A stretch of DNA of 36,889 nucleotides from Pseudomonas fluorescens (GTDB taxonomy: Bacteria; Pseudomonadota; Gammaproteobacteria; Pseudomonadales; Pseudomonadaceae): assembly GCF_018614655.1 (NCBI RefSeq), contig NZ_JAGGOG010000015.1:1-36889 (forward strand), written 5' to 3'. The notes beneath the pieces are model-generated. The model saw nothing but the letters and a program-made list of their open reading frames with translations. It was not told where the DNA came from and made no database searches. This document shows positions 16,481 through 26,977 of this stretch, piece after piece. Every line of letters starts with the position of its first letter. The stretch's first letter is position 1. A program made the translations under genes and the position numbers.

Positions 16481-17338
16481 TCACCCAGCCATGACCATCG
16501 GTGGCAAGGTGCCGAGCAGGGAAACTGCGGCTACTGCTGAAATGCCGAGTAACCACTCCACCATCACACTGGTCTTCAACGCCGCCAGGCGCTGTTCACA
16601 TGCGTGGGTCCTCAAGCGGTTCAGCAACGCCAGCCCCAGCATGGCGGCCACCAGCAAAACCTTGATCAGCAGGATCAGCGCAAACCCCGAGAACAAAGGT
16701 GTCGGCCAGAATTGCCCGGTGAGCACCCGAACGTTGATCAGTCCAGTGATCACCAGGCCGGTCACCAGGCCATAACCGACACCACTGAAACGCCTGAGAA
16801 TCGGTTCCGGGGCGAAGCGCTCAGGTTGGCGCAGAATCAACACCAGCAACAGCAGGCCGCCGAGCCAGGCCCCGACACACACCAGGTGCACGACCTGATT
16901 GAGAATCAGCAGTTGTCCGCTGAGGCCATCGAGCATGGCGCCATGACCGACAGGGGCCAGGGTTACCAACAAGAGTACGCTCAGCGGCAGGCGCATGGCC
17001 TTCCAGGGTGTCATCAAACCGAGCACCAGCAGCAGATTAAGTACCAGGTGCCAGGCCCAGACCTGACCGAAGAAGGTCTTGCCCAACACCAATTGCACCG
17101 TCGACCACTCCAGCGCCGCCGACCAGGCGCCCGCCATGCTGGCGGTGATCAGCAGTAGCCAGGCCACCCCGGATCCGAGGGCCATCCAGGCCAGGCCTCG
17201 GGTGATGCGCGACAGTTGTCGGTCCAGTAACAGTTGCGGTTCAGCGCCCAGCAGCCAGGGCCTGAAGGCACAAGCCCCGAACATCAGCAGCACGACAATG
17301 AAATGCAGGAAACGGCACAGGACCAACAGATCCGCCAT
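16481..17338 (-). CDS. copD: CopD-family copper resistance/uptake membrane protein
   Basis: A 285-residue inner-membrane protein with about eight hydrophobic helices from residue 5 to the end. It carries the family's His-containing helices (CRFLHFIVVLLMFGA near the start, APVGHGAM, NQVVHLVCVGAWLGG), candidate copper or haem-like ligands. CopD works with periplasmic CopC to bring copper into the cytoplasm or shift it between compartments. Its ATG follows the copC stop by three bases. No copA/copB or CopRS is present, so this is the short CopCD form. The gene is followed by an operator-like palindrome rather than a clear terminator. Confidence 0.88.
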   Translation of the reverse strand: MADLLVLCRFLHFIVVLLMFGACAFRPWLLGAEPQLLLDRQLSRITRGLAWMALGSGVAWLLLITASMAGAWSAALEWSTVQLVLGKTFFGQVWAWHLVLNLLLVLGLMTPWKAMRLPLSVLLLVTLAPVGHGAMLDGLSGQLLILNQVVHLVCVGAWLGGLLLLVLILRQPERFAPEPILRRFSGVGYGLVTGLVITGLINVRVLTGQFWPTPLFSGFALILLIKVLLVAAMLGLALLNRLRTHACEQRLAALKTSVMVEWLLGISAVAAVSLLGTLPPMVMAG

Positions 17339-17341
17339 GGT

Positions 17342-17707
17342 TTATTGGCCGACCTTGAAGCGGTAGCTGCCTTCGCTCTTGTGGGTGTCCACCGAAACGG
17401 CGTGCCATTCGACCTTATAGGTCCCTGCGGCCAGCGGCGCGGCCGGGGGCACCACCAGGACTTTCTTGTCGGCGTCCGGGGTTTCCAGGCCCTTGATCGC
17501 CACTTCGGTGCCGTCCTTGCTCAGTGAGACCTTGGTGAAGGTGGCTTCGACGCCTTCGGTGAAGGTCAGGCGCAGGTCACTGGGGGCCGCGACGGTGCTG
17601 TCAGCCGCCGGCGTCGAGCTTTTCAGGTGAGCGTGGGCAAAGGCCGCGGAGGCGCCCAACAGGGAGGCTAGCAGGGCAACAGTCGTGAGGGTTTTCTTGA
17701 TCAACAT
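17342..17707 (-). CDS. copC: CopC-family periplasmic copper-binding protein
   Basis: A 121-residue periplasmic protein. The signal peptide is cleaved after residue 24, leaving mature HAHLKSSTPAADS, so the amino-terminal His25 and His27 are available for Cu(II). The rest of the usual Cu(II) site is Asp107 and His109 (SVDTHKSEGSYRF). No Met-rich loop for Cu(I) is seen, so this looks like a Cu(II)-only CopC. It pairs with CopD downstream (3-bp gap) and lies 23 bp after the acetyltransferase gene, likely one transcript. Confidence 0.92.
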   Translation of the reverse strand: MLIKKTLTTVALLASLLGASAAFAHAHLKSSTPAADSTVAAPSDLRLTFTEGVEATFTKVSLSKDGTEVAIKGLETPDADKKVLVVPPAAPLAAGTYKVEWHAVSVDTHKSEGSYRFKVGQ

Positions 17708-17730
17708 TGTTCAATACCTTCAAGTGAGTG

Positions 17731-18174
17731 TCAGTCGTTCGGTAAAGCCATGTGCAACAAGGGAAAGGGTTTGCCCTCGCCATCAACGGGCGAGCGGCCG
17801 GTGTGGATAAAACCATAGTGCAGGTAAAAGCCTACGGCTTGCGGGTTTTGTTCGTTGACATCGACGGTCAGGGTGTCGTGCCGATGGCGGGCGTGGTCGA
17901 GCAACTGGCGGCCAACACCCTGGCCACGCCGGTCCGGGTCGATAAACAGCATTTCTACATTGTGCCCGCCGGTGGCGATGTAGCCGGCAATGCCGTGGGG
18001 GTCTTCATACACCCATATATCGAGCGCCGGCAGCGGCAGGTAGCTGTCCCGGACAAGGGGCAGCAGGTATTGGATATCGTCTTCGGAAAGAAAATCATGG
18101 GTGGCTCGCACCGAACGTTCCCACAGTGCGGCAAGCACAGGGTCGTCGGAGGCCACACGCTGTCGAATAATCAT
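17731..18174 (-). CDS. GNAT-family N-acetyltransferase
   Basis: A 147-residue acetyltransferase. The acetyl-CoA pyrophosphate loop is RRGQGVG (82-88), preceded by the core strand VEMLFIDP and followed by TVDVNEQNPQAVGFYLHYGF, the usual motif B. The overall pattern resembles YjaB-like proteins. Substrate cannot be read. It is the first gene upstream of copCD on the minus strand and diverges from the TetR regulator. Confidence 0.85.
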   Translation of the reverse strand: MIIRQRVASDDPVLAALWERSVRATHDFLSEDDIQYLLPLVRDSYLPLPALDIWVYEDPHGIAGYIATGGHNVEMLFIDPDRRGQGVGRQLLDHARHRHDTLTVDVNEQNPQAVGFYLHYGFIHTGRSPVDGEGKPFPLLHMALPND

Positions 18175-18248
18175 GAGGCAGAATCCTTCGCGGGGACGGC
18201 GATCCTAACCAATCCGATTTGCACGGGAAAGGTTGTTGTACGAAGTTT

Positions 18249-18263
18249 CGACACAGCGTGTCG
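18249..18263. promoter_or_regulatory. Palindrome in the GNAT / tetR divergent region
   Basis: CGACAC-AGC-GTGTCG, a perfect 6-bp inverted repeat, 54 bp upstream of the tetR start. TetR genes often control their own promoters from such sites, but the link is inference. Confidence 0.35.
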
Positions 18264-18317
18264 CCGCGATCTAGAGCCGATGGTAGTCTTGAGCCATATC
18301 GTTGTCAGGGAGCCCTC

Positions 18318-18938
18318 ATGGGCAATCACAAGATCGGGATTCGTCGGGTCAACGTCGAAAAGATTCTATTGGCGGCTGAAAAGGTCTTCGCTGAAAAGGG
18401 CTATGGCAGCACCGCCATGGCCGACATTGCCGAAGAAGTGCAACTGCCGCGATCCAACCTGCATTACTACTTCAGCACCAAGAGTGAGCTGTACAGCGCG
18501 GTGCTGTTCGACTTACTGGAAGTGTGGAAGCAGGACGCGCTGTGCTTCGAGATGTTCGATGACCCGCGGGTGGTGCTCAGCAGCTACATCCGCGCCAAGA
18601 TGCAGCATTCGCGTAGCCGGCCCTATGGCTCGAAGGTCTGGGCCAACGAAATCATCCACGGTGCTCCGACCCTCGGTGAGGCACTGGACGCCAGCCTGTA
18701 CGACTGGGCCAAGATGAAAGAAGCGAAGATTCGCCAGTGGGTGGAGGACAAACGCATCCTGCCGGTGGAGCCGTCGAGCCTGCTGTACATGATCTGGGCG
18801 TCGACCCAGCACTATGCCGACTTTGATCATCAGGTGATGATTTTGAATGAGCACCAGCCGTTGTCGGACATGCAGTTCGAACGGGCGGTGCAGACGGTGA
18901 CGAGTGTGATTTTGCGGGGGATCGGGTTGGAGCCTTGA
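18318..18938 (+). CDS. TetR-family regulator, RutR-like (pyrimidine catabolism)
   Basis: A 206-residue regulator. The start is the ATG at 18318 with AGGGAG six bases upstream; an in-frame ATG 99 bases earlier would only add a low-complexity extension lacking family similarity. The DNA-binding helix-turn-helix is at about 35-54 (MADIAEEVQLPRSNLHYYFS). The C-terminal ligand domain (YGSKVWANEIIHGAPTL, MIWASTQHYADF) is of the RutR/YcdC type, whose members sense uracil or thymine. A homologous TetR gene accompanies the reductive pyrimidine genes in other pseudomonads. It is therefore the best candidate for controlling preTA, hydA and the permease here. Confidence 0.85.
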   Translation: MGNHKIGIRRVNVEKILLAAEKVFAEKGYGSTAMADIAEEVQLPRSNLHYYFSTKSELYSAVLFDLLEVWKQDALCFEMFDDPRVVLSSYIRAKMQHSRSRPYGSKVWANEIIHGAPTLGEALDASLYDWAKMKEAKIRQWVEDKRILPVEPSSLLYMIWASTQHYADFDHQVMILNEHQPLSDMQFERAVQTVTSVILRGIGLEP

Positions 18939-18962
18939 GGTTAGAGATGCCTGCACCGGCCC

Positions 18963-19049
18963 CATCGCGGGCAAGCCCGGCTCCCACAGTGGACCGGGTT
19001 GTTTTGTCGAACACCGATCAAATGTGGGAGCTGGCTTGCCTGCGATAGC
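18963..19049. repeat. REP pair between tetR and preA
   Basis: CATCGCGGGCAAGCCCGGCT (from 18963) and an inverted imperfect copy (GTGGGAGCTGGCTTGCCTGC, to 19049) surround about 33 bases between convergent genes. It belongs to the GGGAGC-type Pseudomonas REPs and may end transcription from both sides. Confidence 0.8.
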
Positions 19050-19062
19050 GATTTTCCCGACG

Positions 19063-20337
19063 CTACACGGCTTCCCGGTACGGATTCCTCGGATCCTGCG
19101 TCCAATTCAAAAACGGCTTGCCCGTGTCCACCGCCACCATCTCGATGCAATCCGCCACGGGACACGTGATCTGGCACAAGTTGCAGCCCACGCACTCATC
19201 ATCGATCACCTCATACTTATGCGTGCCATCCGCCTGCTTCAAACTGGCAATCGCCTGGTGCGAGGTATCTTCACAGGCAATATGGCAGCGCCCGCAGCCA
19301 ATACACGCCGCCTGATCAATCTTGGCGATTACCTGATAGTTGATGTCCAGGTACTTCCAGTCCGTGGTATTGCCCACCGCCCGCCCGGAAAACTCCTGCA
19401 AGCTGCTGTAACCCTGACTGTCCATCCACCGCGACAGCCCGTCCTTCATCTCCTCGACAATCCGGAAGCCATGCAACATTGCCGCCGTGCACACCTGCAC
19501 CGCGCCGCAACCCAGGGCCACGAATTCCGCTGCATCACGCCAATTGCCAATGCCACCAATCCCACAGATCGGCAGGCCTTGTGTCTGTGGGTCACGGGCG
19601 ATTTCCGCCACCATGTTCAAGGCAATCGGCTTGACCGCCGAACCGCAGTAACCACCGTGGGTGCTTTGGGTGCCGACCATTGGCAGGGCAACCATGCGCT
19701 CCAGGTCGACGCTGGTAATGGAGTTGATGGTGTTGATCAGCGACACCGCATCGGCACCACCGCGATAGGCCGCACGCGCCGCGACGCGGATGTCGGTGAT
19801 ATTGGGGGTGAGCTTGACGATTACCGGCAGCGAACAGTACGTCTTGCACCAGCGCGTGACCTGTTCCACATACTCCGGCACCTGGCCCACGGCAGCGCCC
19901 ATGCCGCGTTCCGGCATGCCGTGGGGGCAGCCGAAGTTCAGCTCGATACCGTCGCAGCCGGTGGCTTCCACCAGGGGCAGGATGTGTTTCCAGGACTCTT
20001 CGACGCACGGCACCATCAGCGACACGATCAGGGCGCGGTCCGGCCAGTCCTTTTTCACCTGGGTGATTTCCCGCAGGTTGATCTCCAGGGAACGGTCGGT
20101 GATCAGCTCGATGTTGTTGATGCCCAGCACTTCCCGGTTGGCACCAAAGTGCGCCGAGTAGCGCGACGAGACGTTGACCGCGGCCGGGTCCTCCCCGAGG
20201 GTTTTCCAGACCACACCGCCCCAGCCCGCCTCAAAGGCACGCACCACATTGTAGGCCTTGTCGGTGGGCGGCGCGGAGGCCAGCCAGAATGGATTGGGGG
20301 CTTTGATACCGGCGAAGACAATCGAGAGATCGGCCAT
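19063..20337 (-). CDS. preA: NAD-dependent dihydropyrimidine dehydrogenase, catalytic subunit PreA
   Basis: A 424-residue FMN enzyme. A dihydroorotate-dehydrogenase-like barrel carries the active-site Cys137 in NFGCPHGMPERGMG. Two C-terminal [4Fe-4S] sites follow: Cys345, 348, 351, 355 and Cys382, 385, 388, 392. It reduces uracil and thymine to their dihydro forms, receiving electrons from PreT. Its ATG overlaps the preT stop by one base (TAATG), so the subunits are translationally coupled. Length and cysteine layout are complete, with no sign of decay. Confidence 0.94.
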   Translation of the reverse strand: MADLSIVFAGIKAPNPFWLASAPPTDKAYNVVRAFEAGWGGVVWKTLGEDPAAVNVSSRYSAHFGANREVLGINNIELITDRSLEINLREITQVKKDWPDRALIVSLMVPCVEESWKHILPLVEATGCDGIELNFGCPHGMPERGMGAAVGQVPEYVEQVTRWCKTYCSLPVIVKLTPNITDIRVAARAAYRGGADAVSLINTINSITSVDLERMVALPMVGTQSTHGGYCGSAVKPIALNMVAEIARDPQTQGLPICGIGGIGNWRDAAEFVALGCGAVQVCTAAMLHGFRIVEEMKDGLSRWMDSQGYSSLQEFSGRAVGNTTDWKYLDINYQVIAKIDQAACIGCGRCHIACEDTSHQAIASLKQADGTHKYEVIDDECVGCNLCQITCPVADCIEMVAVDTGKPFLNWTQDPRNPYREAV

Positions 20338-21704
20338 TACGCAGCCTCCACATTGAGCATGAGTTGGGTGTGCATGGCCTCGGCGGCCAGCTTGCCGTGT
20401 TGAACTGCCTGGACGGTAAGGTCCTGGCCCAGGCTGACGCAGTCACCGCCGGCGTACACCCCGGGAATGCTGGTGCGCAGTTGTTCGTCGACGAAAATGC
20501 GGTCGCCCACTCGTTGCAGTTCGTGGGCCAGTGGGTCGTGCAACGCTTCTTCGTCGAAGCCTTGACCGATGGCCTTGAAGATCGCATCGGCGGCCAATTC
20601 AAAGGTTTCGCCGGTGGCCAGCAGTCGGCCGTTGTCCATCTGTGTGTGGGCAAAGCGCATACCGCGCACACGGCCCTGATCATCCAGCAGGACTTCTTCG
20701 GGCTGCGCCCAAGTCAGCAGGCGCACCTGATTGGCCTTGGCGATGTCCTGTTCGTGACCGGTGGCGCCCATTTCACCAAGGCCACGGCGGTACACCAGGT
20801 TTACATCACGGGCACCGAGGCGGGCCATTTGCACGGCCATGTCGATAGCGGTGTTGCCGGCACCGAGCACGATGCAGCGGTCGGCCAGCGGTAGCTGGCT
20901 GAGGTCGTCGGCCTGGCGTAATTCGCGGATGTAGTCGGTGGCGGCGAGCAGGCCGGGTGCGTCTTCGTGAGGCAGCCCCAGTTGCTTGCTGGCCGCCAGC
21001 CCAAGGCCCAGGAATACCGCGTCGAATTGCTGGTGCAGTTCGCTCAGGGTCAGATTGTCGCCCAGGCGTTGGCCGTGACGGATTTCGATACCGCCGATTT
21101 GCAGCAGGAAATCCAGCTCCTTCTGGGCGAAGTCGTCCACCAGTTTGTACTTGGCGATCCCGTATTCATTCAGGCCGCCGGCTTTCTCCCGGGCTTCAAA
21201 AACCACCACGTCATGACCGTGCAAGGCACTGCGATGGGCACAGGACAATCCGGCAGGGCCAGCACCCACCACCGCGATGCGCTTGCCGGTAGGGGCGGCG
21301 CGTTTGAACGGGTGTTCGCTGAAGTGCGCGTTGTCCACGGCATAACGCTGCAACAGGCCGATCAGCACGGGGGCGCATTCTTCGGCATTGTTACGCACAC
21401 AAGCTTGCTGGCAGAGGATTTCCGTCGGGCACACCCGGGCGCAGCTGCCGCCGAGGATATTCGCCGAGAGAATCTTCTGCGCAGCGCCCTGGACGTTTTC
21501 GGTGTGGATATTGCGGATGAACGACGGAATGTCGATCTCGCTGGGGCACGCATTGACACACGGCGCGTCGTAGCAATACAGGCAGCGCGAGGCTTCAAGT
21601 TGTGCTTGCCGGGCATTGAGCGGCGGCGCCAGGTCGGTGAAATGAGCGGCGAGGGCGGCCGCATCTTCATGGGGGTGTGGAAGATGGTTCAGGGTCTGGA
21701 TCAC
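20337..21704 (-). CDS. preT: NAD-dependent dihydropyrimidine dehydrogenase, subunit PreT
   Basis: A 455-residue flavoprotein related to the small subunit of glutamate synthase. N-terminal Fe-S ligands are Cys41, 44, 49, 53 and Cys88, 92, 98, 102. The FAD motif GAGPAG is at 147-152 and the NAD(P) motif GAGNTA at 281-286. It takes electrons from NADH and passes them to PreA. I chose the GTG at 21704 (MIQTLNHLPHPHED..) with GAGG upstream. An in-frame ATG at 21815 would add 37 residues translated partly from a REP element, which is not credible. It lies downstream of hydA across that REP pair. Confidence 0.93.
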   Translation of the reverse strand: MIQTLNHLPHPHEDAAALAAHFTDLAPPLNARQAQLEASRCLYCYDAPCVNACPSEIDIPSFIRNIHTENVQGAAQKILSANILGGSCARVCPTEILCQQACVRNNAEECAPVLIGLLQRYAVDNAHFSEHPFKRAAPTGKRIAVVGAGPAGLSCAHRSALHGHDVVVFEAREKAGGLNEYGIAKYKLVDDFAQKELDFLLQIGGIEIRHGQRLGDNLTLSELHQQFDAVFLGLGLAASKQLGLPHEDAPGLLAATDYIRELRQADDLSQLPLADRCIVLGAGNTAIDMAVQMARLGARDVNLVYRRGLGEMGATGHEQDIAKANQVRLLTWAQPEEVLLDDQGRVRGMRFAHTQMDNGRLLATGETFELAADAIFKAIGQGFDEEALHDPLAHELQRVGDRIFVDEQLRTSIPGVYAGGDCVSLGQDLTVQAVQHGKLAAEAMHTQLMLNVEAA

Positions 21705-21776
21705 GGTAGTGGCCTCACGGTTTTTGAGGTGCTGCCTCTGATGGGCAGTGGTTTTTGTGTTGTCTGCACTGGCCTC

Positions 21777-21860
21777 TTCGCGAGCAAGCCCGCTCCCACA
21801 TTCGACCGCGTTCATCCCGTTGAAATGGGATCGAATGTGGGAGCGGGCTTGCTCGCGAAT
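21777..21860. repeat. REP pair between hydA and preT
   Basis: TTCGCGAGCAAGCCCGCTCC (from 21777) and the inverted GTGGGAGCGGGCTTGCTCGC (to about 21858) flank about 30 bases containing a further small dyad (TCCCGTTGAAATGGGA). It lies between the hydA stop and the preT start on the same strand, so it may adjust relative expression within the operon. Confidence 0.85.
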
Positions 21861-21867
21861 GGCGGCT

Positions 21868-23908
<2,041 letters not shown>

Positions 23909-25396
23909 ATGCAACAGAACAGATCGCAAGTCACCGAACGCGACGGCCTGTACGAACTCGACGCCGGCCCCGACGTCCTCGACAGTCCCCGTTACAACCA
24001 CGACATCGCACCGACCAAGGTGCACGAACGAACCTGGAACAAGTGGCACATCACCGCGCTGTGGATCGGCATGTCGATCTGTGTGCCGACTTACACCCTG
24101 GGCGGCGTGCTGACCGCCTATTTCGGTTTATCAGTGGGGGAGGCGCTGCTGGCCATCTTGCTGGCCAACCTGGTCGTGCTTATCCCCTTGACCCTCAACG
24201 CCTTCGCCGGCACCAAGTACGGCATTCCGTTCCCGGTGTTGTTGCGCTCCTCCTTCGGGGTGATCGGCTCCAACGTGCCGTGCCTGATCCGCGCCCTGGT
24301 GGCGTGCGGCTGGTTCGGTATCCAGACGATGTTTGGCGGGCTGGCGATCCACTTGTTTCTCGGCTCGATTTTCGAGGGCTGGAAGTCATTGGGCGGCACC
24401 GGTGAAGTGATTGGTTTCATGGTCTTCTGGACCCTGAACCTGTGGGTGGTGTTACGCGGCGCCGAGTCGATCAAATGGCTGGAAACCCTGTCTGCTCCGT
24501 TGCTGGTGGCTGTGGGTATCGGCCTACTGGTATGGGCCTTGCCCAACGTATCCCTGACGGAACTGATGGCGATCCCGCCTAAGCGGCCGGAGGGTGCCAG
24601 CGTCACCAGTTACTTCATGGCCGGGTTGACAGCGATGGTCGGTTTCTGGGCCACCTTGTCGTTGAACATTCCCGACTTCAGTCGCTATGCCAAAAGCCAG
24701 AAGGACCAGATCCTCGGGCAGATTTTCGGCTTGCCGCTGACCATGTTCCTGTTCGCCGCCCTCGGTGTGATCATGACCGCGGCTTCGGTAAAACTGGTGG
24801 GGGTCAGCGTCTCCGATCCTGTGACGTTGATTGGGCATATCCAGAGCCCGGTGTGGGTAGCTGTGGCCATGGCACTGATCATCATCGCCACCTTGTCCAC
24901 CAACACGGCGGCGAACATCGTCTCGCCCACCAATGACTTCCAGAACATCGCGCCCAAACTGATCAATCGCACCACGGCGGTGATTCTCACCGGCCTGGTC
25001 GGGCTGGCGCTGATGGGGCATGAACTGCTGAAGAAGCTGGGGCTGATCATCTCTGACGTCAGCCTGGAAACCGTCTATTCCAACTGGCTGCTGGGTTACT
25101 CAAGCCTCTTGGGGCCGATCGCCGGGATCATGGTGGTGGACTATTTCATCATCAGAAAGCAGCAACTGGACCTGGCAGGTTTGTACCGCGACGACGTGTA
25201 CCCGGCGTGGAACTGGTACGGCTTTATCGCCTTCGGCGTACCGGTGGTGCTGACGTTGTTGTCGCTGGGCAGTGATGCATTCAGTTGGTTCTACAGCTAC
25301 GGCTGGTTCACCGGCTCGGCATTGGGCGGGTTGTTGTATTACGGCCTGTGCATGAAGCGCGGGGCCAGCCCGGTTGCCGTGAAAACACCCTTGTAG
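23909..25396 (+). CDS. NCS1-family nucleobase permease (uracil/hydantoin-type)
   Basis: A 495-residue inner-membrane transporter with about 12 hydrophobic segments beginning near residue 48. NCS1 features include the N-terminal motif DIAPTKVHERTWNKWHI, the GIPFPVLLRSSFG segment, GGLAIH, and the sodium/substrate helix LSLNIPDFSRYAKSQ. The family imports uracil, cytosine, allantoin, thiamine or hydantoins with Na+ or H+. Its place between hydA and the ureidopropionase gene indicates uracil or dihydropyrimidines. Start ATG has GGAG six bases upstream. Confidence 0.92.
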   Translation: MQQNRSQVTERDGLYELDAGPDVLDSPRYNHDIAPTKVHERTWNKWHITALWIGMSICVPTYTLGGVLTAYFGLSVGEALLAILLANLVVLIPLTLNAFAGTKYGIPFPVLLRSSFGVIGSNVPCLIRALVACGWFGIQTMFGGLAIHLFLGSIFEGWKSLGGTGEVIGFMVFWTLNLWVVLRGAESIKWLETLSAPLLVAVGIGLLVWALPNVSLTELMAIPPKRPEGASVTSYFMAGLTAMVGFWATLSLNIPDFSRYAKSQKDQILGQIFGLPLTMFLFAALGVIMTAASVKLVGVSVSDPVTLIGHIQSPVWVAVAMALIIIATLSTNTAANIVSPTNDFQNIAPKLINRTTAVILTGLVGLALMGHELLKKLGLIISDVSLETVYSNWLLGYSSLLGPIAGIMVVDYFIIRKQQLDLAGLYRDDVYPAWNWYGFIAFGVPVVLTLLSLGSDAFSWFYSYGWFTGSALGGLLYYGLCMKRGASPVAVKTPL

Positions 25397-25412
25397 CGAA
25401 TGTGAAATGCAA

Positions 25413-25526
25413 TCAAATGTGGGAGCGGGCTTGCTCGCGAAGGCGGTGGGTCAGTCACCAGATGTATTGGCAGATACAACGCTTTCGCGAGCAAGTCGAA
25501 CCGTCGCACCGCCGCTCCCACATTTG
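25413..25526. repeat. REP pair between permease and hydrolase genes
   Basis: CAAATGTGGGAGCGGGCTTG (25414) and an inverted partner ending CCGCTCCCACATTTG (25526). The second copy carries about 15 extra bases inside its stem (GCAAG-TCGAACCGTCGCACCG-CCGCTCC), a longer REP subtype. It lies between two same-strand genes. Confidence 0.8.
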
Positions 25527-25568
25527 AATCGAGTCAAACCATAAGAATTTTCGCCTGAGGAGATCCCC

Positions 25569-26852
25569 ATGAACGCTGCCACAGACGTTCTGCAATCCAC
25601 CCATCAGCACATCAACCGCGATCGTTTGTGGCTGTCCCTGATGGAGCTGGCCAAGCTCGGCGCCACGCCCAAAGGCGGTGTCTGCCGCCTGGCCCTGACC
25701 GACCTCGACCGCCAAGCCCGTGACCTGTTTGTGAAGTGGTGCGAGGAGGCAGGCTGTACCGTCACCATCGACGGCATCGGCAATATCTTCGCCCGCCGTC
25801 CTGGCCGTAATCCCAAATTGCCGCCCGTCATGACCGGCAGCCATATCGACACCCAACCCACCGGTGGCAAGTTCGATGGCTGCTTCGGTGTGCTGGCCGG
25901 TGTGGAGGTATTGCGCACCCTCAACGATCTCAATATCGAAACCGAAGCGCCTTTGGAAGTCGTAGTGTGGACCAACGAAGAAGGCTCGCGCTTTCCACCC
26001 TGCATGATGGGTTCTGGCGTGTTTGCCGAGAAATTCACCCTGGCCGACACCCTGGCCAAGACCGACGCTGACGGGGTGACCGTCGGTGATGCGTTGAATG
26101 CGATTGGCTATGCCGGCACACGTCCGGTCAGCGGGCACAAGGTGGGCGCCTATTTTGAAGCGCATATCGAACAAGGCCCGATCCTTGAGGATGAGCGCAA
26201 GACCATCGGCGTGGTGCTCGGCGCCCTGGGCCAGAAATGGTTCGACCTCAAGTTGCGTGGGGTAGAAGCCCATGCCGGTCCGACGCCCATGCACCTGCGC
26301 AAGGATGCCCTGGTAGGCGCCGCTGCCGTGGTCGCGGCGGTCAACGCTGCTGCGCTGGGTCATCAACCTCACGCCTGTGGCACCGTCGGTTGCCTGCAAG
26401 CGTATCCGGGCTCACGCAACGTCATCCCCGGCGAAGTGCGCATGACCCTGGACTTCCGTCACCTGGAGCCGGCGCGGCTGGACTCGATGATTGCCCAGGT
26501 GCGCAAGGTGATCGACGACACCTGTGCCAAACACGGGCTTACGTTCGAGATGGTTCCGACTGCCGACTTCCCGCCGCTGTACTTCGACAAAGGCTGCGTG
26601 GACGCCGTGCGTGATGCGGCCAACGGTTTGGGCCTGTCAAACATGGACATTGTCAGCGGGGCAGGGCATGACGCGATCTTCGTGGCGGAACTTGGCCCGG
26701 CGGGGATGATTTTCGTGCCGTGTGAAGGGGGTATCAGCCACAACGAAATCGAGAACGCCGCGCCGGATGATTTGGCGGCGGGGTGTGCGGTGTTGTTAAG
26801 GGCGATGGTGGCGGCGTCGGCGGCGATTGCCAGTGGGAAGTTGGCGGCCTGA
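25569..26852 (+). CDS. Zn-dependent M20-family hydrolase, beta-ureidopropionase
   Basis: A 427-residue amidohydrolase of the N-carbamoyl-amino-acid / allantoate hydrolase group. Metal and catalytic motifs are complete: GSHIDT with His92, GKFDGCFGV with Asp103, TNEEGSRF with Glu137/138, FEAHIEQGP with His199, VEAHAGPTPM, and a C-terminal GISHNEIE. In this cluster it should hydrolyse N-carbamoyl-beta-alanine (or its 2-methyl form) to beta-alanine, CO2 and ammonia, the third step. Allantoate amidohydrolase is the alternative by family, but no purine genes are near. AGGAG lies 5-9 bases before the ATG at 25569. Confidence 0.92.
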   Translation: MNAATDVLQSTHQHINRDRLWLSLMELAKLGATPKGGVCRLALTDLDRQARDLFVKWCEEAGCTVTIDGIGNIFARRPGRNPKLPPVMTGSHIDTQPTGGKFDGCFGVLAGVEVLRTLNDLNIETEAPLEVVVWTNEEGSRFPPCMMGSGVFAEKFTLADTLAKTDADGVTVGDALNAIGYAGTRPVSGHKVGAYFEAHIEQGPILEDERKTIGVVLGALGQKWFDLKLRGVEAHAGPTPMHLRKDALVGAAAVVAAVNAAALGHQPHACGTVGCLQAYPGSRNVIPGEVRMTLDFRHLEPARLDSMIAQVRKVIDDTCAKHGLTFEMVPTADFPPLYFDKGCVDAVRDAANGLGLSNMDIVSGAGHDAIFVAELGPAGMIFVPCEGGISHNEIENAAPDDLAAGCAVLLRAMVAASAAIASGKLAA

Positions 26853-26863
26853 AATGCAGTAAA

Positions 26864-26960
26864 ACATGTGTGGGGGGAGCAAGCCCCCCACCGTTGACCG
26901 CGTTGTCATGTCGAACATCAATCAACATGTGGGAGGGGGCTTTTCCACATTTAGAACTGA
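26864..26960. repeat. REP-like palindromes after the hydrolase gene
   Basis: ACATGTGTGGGGGGAGCAAG followed by CCCCCC makes a G/C hairpin (GGGGGG-AGCAAG-CCCCCC type), and ACATGTGGGAGGGGGCTTTT recurs about 60 bases on in the same orientation. This is a degenerate REP doublet between convergent genes; the hairpin may act as a transcript end. Confidence 0.65.
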
Positions 26961-26977
26961 GGGGCCTGAGAGCGGTG

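Noticed and set aside
18219..18317. Upstream in-frame ATG extending the TetR regulator by 33 residues
   Set aside because: The extension has no family similarity, and a better ribosome site precedes the ATG at 18318.
19024..20403. 459-residue open frame on the plus strand opposite preA
   Set aside because: It is antisense to a complete PreA gene with all Fe-S cysteines, shows no domain or ribosome site, and has the His/Arg/Gln-rich composition typical of shadow frames in GC-rich DNA.
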